Source: Lamellibrachia columna (lineage: Eukaryota; Annelida; Polychaeta; Sabellida; Siboglinidae). From it: a DNA stretch of 64,000 bases. The position numbers and the translations under genes are program-made. Positions 12,130 to 26,600 of this stretch are shown here, piece by piece. Position 1 is the first letter of the stretch, and each line of letters starts with the position of its first letter. The stretch spans positions 34,633,527 through 34,697,526 of the forward strand of contig OY759271.1 in assembly GCA_963662155.1 (NCBI GenBank). Direction: 5' to 3'. Below the pieces are notes generated by a model, which was not told the DNA's origin, did no database searches, and worked only from the letters and a program-made list of their open reading frames with translations.

Positions 12130-15100
12130 ATGTATATATATATATATATTATATACATAAACACATACATATATATAAGTTCATTTCAAAGAAAGCATAT
12201 GTAGGATTGTGTTACTGGTTAATCCTAACACACGTCTGCATGTCTTTACGAGTTGTCCATTCTTCAGACGGTGTTGTACAATGAAAATTAATATAGTAGT
12301 TTGTGCACTACAAACTGTCCACACAAGAGTCCCTTATAATAATTTATTTCTTTCCTAATCCTGAGACTGAAAAAAATCACAGGTACAAAATATGCATTTG
12401 CTAAAATTATATGCGTATGTTTTAGGTTAGAAAATATTTTAAAGAAATAAAAAAATAATGCATATATATATATATATATCATAAGGATTACCAAAAAAAG
12501 CCACACATAAAACAGTTATGGTTAGTCTTGTCAGAGGGTCCCTTGGAGAGATGGTCACTTAGTCAGAGGGTCCATTGGAAAGAGTGTTCATTGTACTAAA
12601 GATGACAGAGACAAGCCACATGAAGCAGGATACACAATGAAGTGGCATTCTCGGGCTGACGCTCCTGCACTGCCACTAGACCGTCCAACCGGTATGAGCC
12701 CGTCTCTTACACCATGCTGACTTACATCTGATGAGTAGATCGCCGCGGCTTGTCCTTGAGCCAGCCCTGTTGACGACCTTGGCACTGTACTCGTCCGCAT
12801 CCTCACCGTAGACGTCATGCACCACGAGGATATGTGTGTTTCCCTCATGGAAGATCTCGTACTTGCCTCCATCCACAAGCTCCCGAGTTCCCTTGAACCT
12901 GGATCACAAGTCCAGGATCAACACTCAATCGGATAACAACGCACTAGAAGACCCCGGTTGATCTGCTCTATATTAACAGGCATTTTAATGCATGTGTTCA
13001 TATTTAGATTTTTGCTAAACAATTTTTTTACACATACTTTTACTGCATGACATGGGTGTACATTTATATATATTTTTACTTGCATTTGATGTATATATAC
13101 TGACTTATATATACATATATATGGACCAATACCTGATTTGTAGGAGCATGTAGCAAGAGATCAGGAGCCTGTCTAAATGAAATACTTATGAATTCCGCAT
13201 ACACTTGTCTATAAACATTGTAAACTGAATATTTTTTATTTCAACTATTACTATTATGATAAAATATTTTCCAAATTATGATAGTATATTTTCTATTCAA
13301 ATGCCTATAATGAAACTAATATATTGATGACTACGCTGTGTCCAACAAGGCGACTCACCAGATGACCGTTGGCATGGGCTTGCCGTCGACCTCCACCTCA
13401 AACTTAGCAGACTTGCCCTGGATAGCCTGGCAGTTCCTCAGACCACTCACAATCTCAGGCATGGAGGCAGCTGAAGCAGAGGAAGCCCTCGATAAAGATG
13501 GTTCAATGAACATGTGAATCCATTTGGTCAGAATATATGTATAACAGTTGTTGAAAATACAGAAAAAGATGATAAATACATAAAATGAAAAATATTAAAA
13601 TGCATTTGAAATTACACATAAATAAAAATACGTAAGATTGTTATAACAATAACATTGTTATATATTAAAAGTAATTAAGAATAAATAACAAACATTAAAA
13701 ATGTAAAAAAAAAACAGTGTAATAGTTACATGCAAAGTGAATTACAAATATGAAAACTAGCAACCTGGCATCCTTCACAATGAGAATCAATGTCAATTGG
13801 ACAGAGTCCATCGCAGTCCTTGGATACTAGATGGCAGCACCACTCACCTTTCGGGTCCTTGACCTTCACCTTCCTGACGGTAGTTGCCGCCTGACTCTCG
13901 CCAGCATCGTTGACGGCAATCACCCGAAACTCGTACTCGCGATCCTCGATGAGGTTCGCCACGTTGAAGATGGTGGAAGGAGAGGGTACCTGATTGACCC
14001 GGGTCCAACTGTCGTAGTTCGCATCTTTCTTCTCGATGATGTAGCCCTTGATACGGCCGCCTCCATCGCTGGACGGCTTCTGCCAGGTGAGGCTCACAAA
14101 GTCACCTCCCACCTCCTCTATGTCGGGAATGCCAGGCATCCTGGGACGGTCTGGGGAAATCATACAATCGGGTAGGTAATAAAAATAAATGTTTATTTCA
14201 GACAAAAAAGTCCATATATAAATTATATATATACATAAAAAACAAGTAAAAAAATATATATGAACATACAATACAAATATATATAAACATGTTGTGCATT
14301 AAAAGTACATGCAGACAGAATTAATAATAAAATATTATAAATATACACATCATGCAGTAAAAGTACAAAACAAGTTTAAATAAATATAAATTTACACACA
14401 AACTCCTGTTGCAACAACAGTGCTTCAATCACAGCTACGGTTAAGTTTGCTGTTATAAAGGGTGCAATTTACTGATATAATGTTTGTGTTTTGCTATGCT
14501 ACTGCTATATAGAGATATTAAAAGTTCAACAAGTGCTTAAATGTTTTAGAGAGGATAACTAATTAATTGGTTATAAGGGAATTAGCAGATGATTTTCAAA
14601 CAGTGCTTACTACATGTACTAGGATCTAAGCCAACGACAGAAGAAAACCATAATATTAGTCAATTACATTTAGTCAGTGATGTTAATGCAGACTTATATA
14701 ACAGTTGGCAGTGCCTACAAAAGATGATTCAGCCATGGAACAAGTTTGCCAAAAATTACATGTTCTGTCTCTGCAGTAAATACAATAAGCAGAGTTAGCC
14801 TAAGATTCTATGTCAACATTTGTTTTCTGCTACATTTCTTACAAAAGCTTGCACCTCATTTGCAAGGTGTCATGGTGATTACTTGGTTGTGATCTCTGAT
14901 CTTACCGAAAGAGAGTTTGGCGATGATAGGACTGTCAGCTTCAAGCCAGTCTCCACAGCCGTTCTCATTCACTGCGGCCACACGGAACATGTACTCGTTG
15001 TCTTCGTACAAGCCCTGCACATCAAACTCTGTCTCCTGCAAGCAAATGTGCAACCGTTAACTAGTGACATTATTATGTGTGATTAACGCAATATGTACAA

Positions 15101-18100
15101 TGGCAGCCTGTACAATGATGGCATGTACAATGACAGCCTGTACAATGATGGCATGTACAATGACAGCCTGTACAATGATGGCATGTACAATGACAGCCTG
15201 TACAATGATGGCATGTACAATGGCAGCCTGTACAATGATGGCATGTACAATGACAGCCTGTACAATGATGGCATGTACAATGACAGCCCATAAAATTATG
15301 GCCTGTATAATGATGGACTGCACAAAGACGGCCTGTGCAATTATGGCCTAAACAATTATGGCCTGACTTTCCTTGCAGAGAACTCTCTGCGAACGTATTC
15401 ATACTGGTGGCTGACTTGACGTGTAACTGACGAGACTTGCACACTCGACTGACCTTTGCGAAAGATGCCACGGTGGTCCAGTAGGGTTTGCCAGTCTCCT
15501 TTTTCTCCACCACGTAGTTGGTCACCTTTGCTCCGCCAGTGTCTCGTGGCGCCTTCCAAGACAGATGACACGTGCTGCGACTGATGTCGGACACTCGCAG
15601 CGGACCAGTGCAGGCACCAGGGGTCGCTGTGGGTAGTCACAAACAATGCACTCGTTATACTGACAGATGCAAAGAAAATACTTGTTTATGTCACATAGAC
15701 AAAATGTACACACACATACTACATAAATGTGTAGCCTTCTCCAAGTTACCTATACGAAGAGCTTGTCAATTCATTCGCTCTCTTTCATTCCAAAGTAGAC
15801 ATGTATTGGAAACTACTTTTGAAGTTGCTACTCCTACTAATACTACTATAACTACAGCAACAAGAGCAAACACTTCAACAAGAAACTAATACACAACACG
15901 GCCTCAAACAGACGTGCCTCCACAACTTTCTATTACAGATATAGATAACTGTTTCCAAATAAAATTCTGCATTTGTTTGTCATATTTAACAAATAAAAAA
16001 ATGTAGGAAATAAAAATCATTACTAAACAAATTATTTACTTAATGATGTCATGTAAAGTAAACAAAATGTTGAAAGAAAGAAAACTAAAACCACACCTTT
16101 AATGCCGACATTGAATGGGCAGGAGACATCGCCACTGTCATTGATGATATCAATGACATAACTCCCTGAATCGTCCTGTTCAGCATCTGTGTAATAGACA
16201 AACATCAAAACATTGCTTAGAAAGCACACACCATTTCTACCATCACAGACAACTAAACAGAAACTGCCCAAACACTACAAAGTATTCTATATAAACATTT
16301 TATTATTTTAAAACAATGATGAGAATTTAAAACAACTGTGATAATTAATTATTTTACACCAAATTTTTATGCTACTAAATTTTTTGTTTTACTGCTACAA
16401 CCATGTTTTAAGCATCAAGGTTACGACACATTCCAGTTACAGTTTAATATTATTATTAATCTTAGAGCTGGTGTTCAAGCACAGTAAATAATACATTTCC
16501 TGTACAGTATTCATACAAACTTTTACATGTCTAAACAGATTTACCAACACTGAGTCTGTTAAGTCTGTCTACGAGGTAAATGCGCCTACCCTTAATGTGT
16601 AGAATGACATAGTCATCGAAAGTAGTGAACTGCACGCGGTCATTGAGACGAAGATCACGGTTGTTCTTCTTCACCTTGAAGTCGAAGGGTCCGGTGCCCG
16701 AGAAGGGAATCTTCACTTTGAGGGTCTCTCCCTTGTCTACCACTTGGTCTCGAATCTGTTTCTCCAGCTGTGGGGGCTCTGATACAGCACAATCAATCAT
16801 AATCAGTGCTCAACCGACGGATCAATAACTACATTCTGTGTTCCATGCAAATTTGTTTTAAATCATTTATGTCTTTGCCCGGCATCGGAGAATATACTAT
16901 ACTATACAAAGTCACAATCACCTTCTATGTGGATTAACCCCCCCCCATACAGTGGACTCGCTTAACAAAATCGAGGATAACAAATTCAGCCATTTAGTAG
17001 AATGAAACATCTTGGCTGGGACAGAATTGTTCCCTATTTCCACTGTATTAAATGCACTCTTTAAGTGAATCAACCGCTTAATAGAATCCAATTGCTCTGC
17101 CCCAAAGTGATTATATTAAGCAGATTCCAATGTATGAGATTTGATAGGTTGACTAAGTCAAAAAACAATTCAAGAAAAAGTGTAGTTTTTAAATAGAAAA
17201 ATAGTGCTGTGGATGTTGATAAAAGATCAGGTGTTATTTTATTACATTATTATTATGAAATGATAGCAAATACTGACTCTGCACTGCCAGTTTGACGTTG
17301 GCTGTCTCCTTGCCCTTGTGGTTGATGAGTTCGCAGGTGATCTCCGACGCGTCATCGGGGTAGATGTCCTTGATGATCAGCTGACACTTCTCTCCATCCC
17401 GACTAATGCGGTACTTGCCACTCGAATGTAGCTCCACACCATCCTTGTACCTGTGGAAGCATCATCATTTACCCACTGAAGAGACACACCCACAGCATGG
17501 CTTTGTTGCACAGGATGTGTGTGCGTGCATGAATGCATGTTTCGTATTTGGCTAGTTACTACTATGACAAAACTGTTATAACTGTATATAAATCAATCAA
17601 AAATAAAAACACAAATAATAATTTTTCTTAAACCAAACAAAATAAAAAGAAGACAAAGAAGCGATAACTGTCTTACCACTTGACTTCAGGCAGTGGTTCA
17701 CCGGACACCTCCACTTCAAATCTGGCTTCCCCATTCATGGGGGCCATCACATTGCTTGGCCTCTTGGAGAACTCAGGGGCTGTTCCAGCTGAGGACACAC
17801 ATACACACTGGTCTATAAAGGGTCAAACATTACAAACATTTCCACAGACCTTAATTATCACTACACCATGGATTGCTTGTGTTCACATCATTCCATGTAC
17901 ACATCATGTCTTTGTGGATAAATTATATTTTGAATGGATTTTTTCATAAAACATGCGGATTTCATTATTGTTCATCGGTCATAACTGGTAGGTATTAATG
18001 CAAATGCTGATGCCAACAGATGACGAACAAGGGAAGTAGTTATACTCACAGAGGATGATAAATGAATGGAAGAAATTACCAATAGATATACATATAAACA

Positions 18101-20620
18101 CCTTGTGTAAATGTAAATGCTAGCTGTATGAATTCGTTTAAAAACAAAAATGACTAATATCTCAGAAGTGGATGCCACACATAGATGACAAATTGTTGGA
18201 CTCTCGATAAGCCAATGGGTTCCTTGTCCACTTGCCATCTGGATTTTATGCTTAGGATGGCAATCTTGATGTGTAGTTTTGTGTACACCAACACAACAAT
18301 AGTTAAACTAATTGCATCATGTCAAACCTGTTTAACATACTGATACAAATTCACATTAAAAACACGTGTAACTGTGTATGCACAGAAGCACGCATGCACA
18401 TCATGTATGCATGCACGTCACTTACCCATCTTATCCCTGATGGTAAGCGGAGCCGTGCCTAGGCTGTAGTTGCCAGGGCCAATTGCTGTTACAGCGGCAA
18501 CCCGGAACTCATACTCCACCCCTTCCACCAGGTTCGGGATGTTGATGCTCTCTCCCAGCACTGGGAAGTCATTCACCTTCTCCCAATCCCCGTTTGGCCG
18601 TCTCTTCTCAACCTGGTAGCCTGGAGGAACGTGGCATATGGGAACGATTACTGACAGGGACCTCAATAACATTCTCCAGTGACAGTGATGATAATATGCT
18701 CTTTTGCTTCAAACAACAATACTTTCTGTTCCTTTTTATCTTTGTACTCCATCGTTGCTGCGTGCATTCTATTCCATTGAGACTACAATTAAAATATGCA
18801 TCTTGGAAATATACCTTGCATAACTGTTGTGATGGAATGGATGCATGATTATAGCCTAGTTTATAAACATTGTTGCATCTACCCCAGAACCACAACTATA
18901 TCTAACATGTGTATTTATAACTTAATTTAAAAAACTAAGCTTTTCATCGCATTCAGCAGGACTACTTTGCATAACTTGCAGTATATATTCTGCATAAAAT
19001 ATATCTCAGCGATACATATAAGTTACACTGATGGTAAGCGGTGCCGTGACCAATGTTTATCATCGACATATGTAAGAAACAGAAGGTGGAATGTGTTACC
19101 TTTGATTTTGCTTCCTCCGTCAGAGCGCGGTTTGCTCCAACTGAGGTCGATGAAGTTGCGACCAATCTTGTCAGGCACTGGGACACCTGGTGGAGTAGCC
19201 TTGCCTGTGGGGATGGAAAGACGGTCATAGAGAAGGCAGAACAACAAGCTTTACAAACAGACCAGGGCCTGATTCACTAAAACCACACTCACATGATCGA
19301 TCATTATCTCAAGATTAGAGCTAATGTAATTATTCAGCAACAAACAGTTTAATGTTATTCGTTATTAGTAAATGTAGAAACCCTGATGAATACAGGACAT
19401 ATGTGGAAGGAGCTCCTTGTCGGTGCTTCCAAAAGGAGTGTGGGAGGTCCCAGAGTTAGCATAGTCTTTTAATCTTTGTATATATGCAAATACAATAGAT
19501 GTTTTTTTATGTAACTACTACACATGTATATAAATCGTCCGTGGAATTCACAATGTAATTATCCAGTGTTTTAGTAAAATGCTATTAGCAGTCACAATAC
19601 CAGTCATACTCACTAGCTTTGGGGCAAGTTGTGACAGAGTCGGACGGCCTGCTTGGCTCACCGGCCCCAGACCTGTTCTTGGCTCGCACTCGGAACTCAT
19701 ACTCTGTGTCCTTCTCGAGGTCGTCAGCTGAAAGAGAACTCAGTTGTTACTGGCTCAACATACACTGTCATCATGCTATAGCAACACTGTCATATTATCC
19801 AAATGTCATTATTTCTTAACCGGCAGTGTCCATTCCTGTGGTGGTGAATTTTGCAAATCCCTGTTAATGACATCATATCTCGTTATAATCATTAACATAA
19901 AACAGTTTTAATCAAATTTATCAAAGTCAATTATATTATTCATAATCTGTTACATATATATGATGTTTTCTGTATTTTGTTACTGTGCAGAAAGAAACTA
20001 CAACTAACAAAAACAAACTCACCAACAAATCGCAGATCCTTGCACGGGAACTTTGCATTCAGAGGGCGCCACTTGCTCGAATCCTTCATTTTTGCCTCGA
20101 TGATGTAGCCAGTGATTCTGTCGCCACCGTCACCGCGAGGCTTCGCCCAGGACAGCGTCACAGAGTCCTCATCAACGTCCTCAATCCTCGGCTGACTGGG
20201 TGCATCAGGTGCATCTGTAACATGTCACCTCCTCCCTGTATGTCACCTGCTCCCTGTATATGTTACCTCCTCCCTGTATATGTCACCTCCCTGTACATGT
20301 CACCTCCTCCCTGTACATGTCACCTCCTCCCTGTGCATGTCACCTCCTCCCTGTATATGTCACCTCACCACTGAATAAGTCACCTCATCCATATATAAGT
20401 CACAATATCCATGCATAAGTTACCAAATCCTTGTACAGTCCACATCCCAGTATAAGTCACCACATTCCTGCATAAGTCACCTCATCCCTGTACATGTCAC
20501 GTCATCCCAGAATATATGTCAATTTACCACTGCATGTCACTTCAACCCTGTATATGCACCTCATCCTGCATAAGTAACCTCATCCCTGTATGTCATTTCA
20601 TCATGTATATGTCACCACAT

Positions 20621-20681
<61 letters not shown>

Positions 20682-23600
20682 ACCTCATCTCTGTATAAGT
20701 CACTGTCCATAGTATAGGTCATACACTCCCTGATGTCACCTCATCCCTGTATAAGTCACTATCCATAGTATAGGTCATACACTCCCTGATGTCACCTCAT
20801 CCCTGTATAAGTCACTGTCCATAGTATAGGTCATACACTCCCTGAATTCACCTCATCCCTGTATAAGTCACTGTCCATAGTATAGGTCATACACTCCCTG
20901 ATGTCACCTCATCCCTGTATAAGTCACTGTCCATAGTATAGGTCATACACTCCCTGATGTCACCTCATCCCTGTATAAGTCACTGTCCATAGTATAGGTC
21001 ATACACTCCCTGATGTCACCTCATCCTTGTATAAGTCACTGTCCATAGTATAGGTCATACACTCCCTGATGTCACCTCATCCCTGTATAAGTCACTGTCC
21101 ATAGTATAGGTCATACACTCCGTGATGTCACCTCATCCCTGTATAAGTCACTATCCATAGTATAGGTCATACACTCCCTGATGTCACCTCATCCCTGTAT
21201 AAGTCACTGTCCATAGTATAGGTCATACACTCCCTGATGTCACCTCATCCCTGTATAAGTCACTGTCCATAGTATAGGTCATACACTCCCTGTATGTCAC
21301 CTTGTCCCTGTAAACATCTAAACACAATATTTTATGAACCCTATACATTATTTCAACCAATCTGACAGAGGGGAAAACTGGTGGCATCACTCACCAAACT
21401 GATACTTGGCAACGATTGGTCGGGCTGTGACCAGTGGCTCGCTCTGGCCGTGCTCGTTGACGGCAGATACGCGGAACTCGTACTTCTCCCCATCCTCTAG
21501 CCCCATCACCTCTGCCTTTGTCCCACGGTTAAACTTGCTCACCGTGGCCCAGTTGCCTGAGGCGCAGTCCTTTTGCTCGACCACATAGTGGGACACAGTG
21601 GTGCCACCGTCGTCCTGCGACAACACCATAGCTATTAGCAATCTCATATTACATTTGTCCACGTTGGTATTTTTAAGTCACACACAATAACATCTAATTA
21701 ACTCTCTAGGGGCGCCTTCATCTACTGCACAATGCCATTATTATAATAAATTAAAATAACTTGTAGGGCAGGACAGTTATATACATTGTAATGATGATCA
21801 ATGTCGACAAAATATGATTAATTATTATGTCCAGCATAACTAATTCTGGCTGGTGATGAAAATGAGGATGAGCACGAAATTAACTTGGCAATATAAATTT
21901 TGTATATTTCACTGAATTTGGAGGCACTAAGATTAGTCAGGCACTAAATAGTTGATAAAGTGGAGTGTCACCAGTTTACTGCGTTTCATTACTCCACACA
22001 CTGACAACTGATCTGATGACGTAAACATACTTGTTACTGCTATAGACATTTAGGTAGAACAATAATATATTAATTTTTTTTATTTCATTACAGAATGTTA
22101 ATAAAAAATTATAATTCTATTAAATAAATATATTTCCCCAAAAATGTATTTGTGTCAGATAAAAACTAATAAAATGCCAGTAAAAATGTAAAGGTATGCT
22201 CTTATGTAGTGCGGTATCCAGTCTTTAGGACCGTTCAAAGCGCTTTACACTTCACCCGAGGGTTCAAACCTGGGTACTCTCGATTGAGTCCATTGCAACA
22301 TAGCAGTTTGTCGCACCTCTAATTGGACAGACCAATACAGTGGAGTGAAGTATACCTTTGGAGGCTTCCAGCTGAGGACGCAAGACTCCGGAGTGACCTC
22401 AATCGCTTCAAGTGGTCCCTCAGGCGTGGCAGGCTTGTCTGAATTAAAACAAAGGAAAATTATCTCAGGTCAACTGAATCCATGAAATGAGAATAGCGGC
22501 AATTTATGTCTGAAAACGAAGTTCTGAGTTCTGACTGATTCATCAACGTGATTTTAACCTGAATGTTCATGTAGGCTTTAAAATAACACACAATTTATAA
22601 AAATAATAATTTTAATATCCGATAAAATAACACATTTACTTGTGTTCTAAAAAGCCCAAACATACAGTGTGAGAGAACAGCATGAGAGAACAGCATGAGA
22701 GAACAGCATGAGAGAACAGCATGAGAGAACAGCATGAGAGAACAGCATGAGAGAACAGCATGAGAGAACAGCATGAGAGAACAGCATGAGAGAACAGCAT
22801 GAGAGAGCACCATGAGAGAACAGCATGAGAGAACAGCATGAGAGAACAGCATGAGAGAACAGCATGAGAGAACAGCATGAGAGAACAGCATGAGAGAACA
22901 GCATGAGAGAACAGCATGAGAGAACAGCATGAGAGAACAGCATGAGAGAACAGCATGAGAGAACAGCATGAGAGAACAGCATGAGAGAGCACCATGAGAG
23001 AACAGCATGAGAGAACAGCATGAGAGAACAGCATGAGAGAACAGCATGAGAGAACAGCATGAGAGAACAGCATGAGAGAACAGCATGAGAGAACAGCATG
23101 AGAGAACAGCATGAGAGAACAGCATGAGAGAGCACCATGAGAGAACAGCATGAGAGAACAGCATGAGAGAACAGCATGAGAGAACAGCATGAGAGAACAG
23201 CATGAGAGAACAGCATGAGAGAGCACCATGAGAGAACAGCATGAGAGAACAGCATGAGAGAACAGCATGAGAGAACAGCATGAGAGAACAGCATGAGAGA
23301 ACAGCATGAGAGAGCACCATGAGAGAGCAGCATGAGAGAACAGCATGAGAGAACAGCATGAGAGAGCACCATGAGAGAACAGCATGAGAGAGCAGCATGA
23401 GAGAACAGCATGAGAGAGCAGCATGAGAGAACAGCATGAGAGAACAGCATGAGAGAGCAGCATGAGAGAACAGCATGAGAACAGCATGAGAGAACAGCAT
23501 GAGAGAACAGCATGAGAGAGCAGCATGAGAGAACAGCATGAGAGAACAGCATGAGAGAACAGTCATCCTTCCATACAAGACATAGTTCTGATTGGCAATC

Positions 23601-26600
23601 TTGTTAAATCTTATCTGGTAAGTCTCACCCATAACGAGGACACTGATAGTGACAGTGGTGGAGCCCTTTGAGTTCTTCAGGGTCACGTTGTATTTGCCCT
23701 CGTCTGACTTCTTGGCTGCCTGACAGTTCAGGACCACCTCCTTCTCAGATGTGTCAAACTTAATGCGGCCGTCTTCCGGAACCAGTGACGCACCCTGCGA
23801 GACACAAACGACAGTATGGTTTTTTTATTTATTAGCTATAGTAAAATATCTATTGTTAGCATGTTATTGTTAACACTGTTAGAATTTCTATGTCATAATG
23901 GCTCCCTTGTTAACATGACGTTTGGAGCTCGTTGTTATGGATGGGAATAATTTAATAGTATTAGTTAGTTTTACTAGTGCTGATTAGCTTTATTTTATTC
24001 ATTCAATTATTATTTCATTAATTTTGTACCAAACAGTTCATCAAAATAGATGACCCCTTTTCTTCGCAGTCGTGGTGGAATTATGTTATAGGAATGAAAT
24101 ATTATTTATAGTAGGTTATCAATGTCTTGTTAGTGTTCGGTTATTAGGAAACATAATACAATTTTTCTTTCATCTGAAGACTTATCTCTTTAACTGTGCC
24201 TTCCCTCCTTAGTTCCCTGGCGTATCCATCCATCTTTCATCTGAAGACTTATCTCTTTAACTGTGCCTTCCCTCCTTAGTTCCCTGGCGTATCCATCCAT
24301 CTTTCATCTGAAGACTTATCTCTCTAACTGTGCCTTCCCTACTTAGTTCCCTGGCATATCCATCCATCTTTCATCTGAAGACTTATCTCTCTAACTGTGC
24401 CTTCCCTCCTTAGTTCCCTGGCGTATCCATCCATCTTTCATCTGAAGACTTATCTCTTTAACTGTGCTTTCCCTCCTTAGTTCCCTGGCGTATCCATCCA
24501 TCTTTCATCTGAAGACTTATCTCTCTAACTGTGCCTTCCCTCCTTAGTTCCCTGGCGTATCCATCCATCTTTCATCTGAAGACTTATCTCTCTAACTGTG
24601 CCTTCCCTCCTTAGTTCCCTGGTGTATCCATCCATCTTTCATCTGAAGACTTATCTCTCTAACTGTGCCTTCCCTCCTTAGTTCCCTGGCGCATCCATCC
24701 ATCTTTCATCTGAAGACTCATCTCTTTAACTGTGCCTTCCCTCCTTAGTTCCCTGGCGTATCCATCCATCTTTCATCTGAAGACTTATCTCTCTAACTGT
24801 GCCTTCCCTACTTAGTTCCCTGGCGTATCCATCCATCTTTCATCTGAAGACTTATCTCTCTAACTGTGCCTTCCCTACTTAGTTCCCTGGCGTATCCATC
24901 CATCTTTCATCTGAAGACTTATCTCTCTAACTGTGCCTTCCCTCCTTAGTTCCGTGGCGTATCCATCCATCTTTCATCTGAAGACTTATCTCTTTAACTG
25001 TGCCTTCCCTCCTTAGTTCCCTGGCGTATCCATCCATCTTTCATCTGAAGACTTATCTCTCTAACTGTGCCTTCCCTACTTAGTTCCCTGGCGTATCCAT
25101 CCATCTTTCATCTGAAGACTTATCTCTTTAACTGTGCCTTCCCTCCTTAGTTCCCTGGCGTATCCATCCATCTTTCATCTGAAGACTCATCTCTCTCTAA
25201 CTGTGCCTTCCCTCCTTAGTTCCCTGGTGTATCCATCCATCTTTCATCTGAAGACTTATCTCTTTAACTGTGCCTTCCCTCCTTAGTTCCCTGGCATATC
25301 CATCCATCTTTCATCTGAAGACTTATCTCTCTAACTGTGCCTTCCCTCCTTAGTTCCGTGGCGTATCCATCCATCTTTCATCTGAAGACTTATCTCTTTA
25401 ACTGTGCCTTCCCTCCTTAGTTCCCTGGCGTATCCATCCATCTTTCATCTGAAGACTTATCTCTCTAACTGTGCCTTCCCTCCTTAGTTCCCTGGCGTAT
25501 CCATCCATCTTTCATCTGAAGACTTATCTCTCTAACTGTGCCTTCCCTCCTTAGTTCCCTGGCGTATCCATCCATCTTTCATCTGAAGACTTATCTCTTT
25601 AACTGTGCCTTCCCTCCTTAGTTCCCTGGGGTATCCATCCATCTTTCATCTGAAGACTCATCTCTCTAACTGTGCCTTCCCTCCTTAGTTCCCTGGCGTA
25701 TCCATCCATCTTTCATCTGAAGACTCATCTCTCTAACTGTGCCTTCCCTCCTTAGTTCCCTGGCGTATCCATCCATCTTTCATCTGAAGACTCATCTCTC
25801 TAACTGTGCCTTCCCTCCTTAGTTCCCTGGCGTATCCATCCATCTTTCATCTGAAGACTTATCTCTCTAACTGTGTCTTCCCTCCTTAGTTCCCTGGCGT
25901 ATCCATCCATCTTTCATCTGAAGACTTATCTCTCTAACTGTGCCTTCCCTCCTTAGTTCCCTGGCGTATACATCCATCTTTCATCTGAAGACTTATCTCT
26001 TTAACTGTGCCTTCCCTCCTTAGTTCCCTGGCGTATCCATCCATCTTTCATCTGAAGACTCATCTCTCTAACTGTGCCTTCCCTCCTTAGTTCCCTGGCG
26101 TATCCATCCATCTTTCATCTGAAGACTTATCTCTCTAACTGTGCCTTCCCTCCTTAGTTCCCTGGCGTATCCATCCATCTTTCATCTGAAGACTTATCTC
26201 TCTAACTGTGCCTTCCCTCCTTAGTTCCGTGGCGTATCCATCCATCTTTCATCTGAAGACTTATCTCTTTAACTGTGCCTTCCCTCCTTAGTTCCCTGGC
26301 GTATCCATCCATCTTTCATCTGAAGACTCATCTCTCTAACTGTGCCTTCCCTCCTTAGTTCCCTGGCATATCCATCCATCTTTCGACTACTTTTGCATTG
26401 TATACTGATTTTGAGCTTGCCTAACCCACGTTAACCTTCGAGCTTAATAATTATAAACTTTATTTATACAATCATATCCAGAGTAAGAACCTGTTCAGAA
26501 GTGTTTACATTTTACAATAAAAAGACTAAATATATATATATATAAATACCATTGGTAGGAAGAAATAATAACAAAAGTTAAACATTTGATAACTAAATAT

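Noticed and set aside
22595..23737. Minus frames of about 300-380 codons rich in Cys, Ser and Leu
   Set aside because: Translations of a 13-base repeat; only the end at 23629-23737 is the Ig9 exon.
24169..26385. Regularly repeated units resembling a CRISPR array
   Set aside because: No unique spacers: units are contiguous and nearly identical, and the genome is clearly animal.
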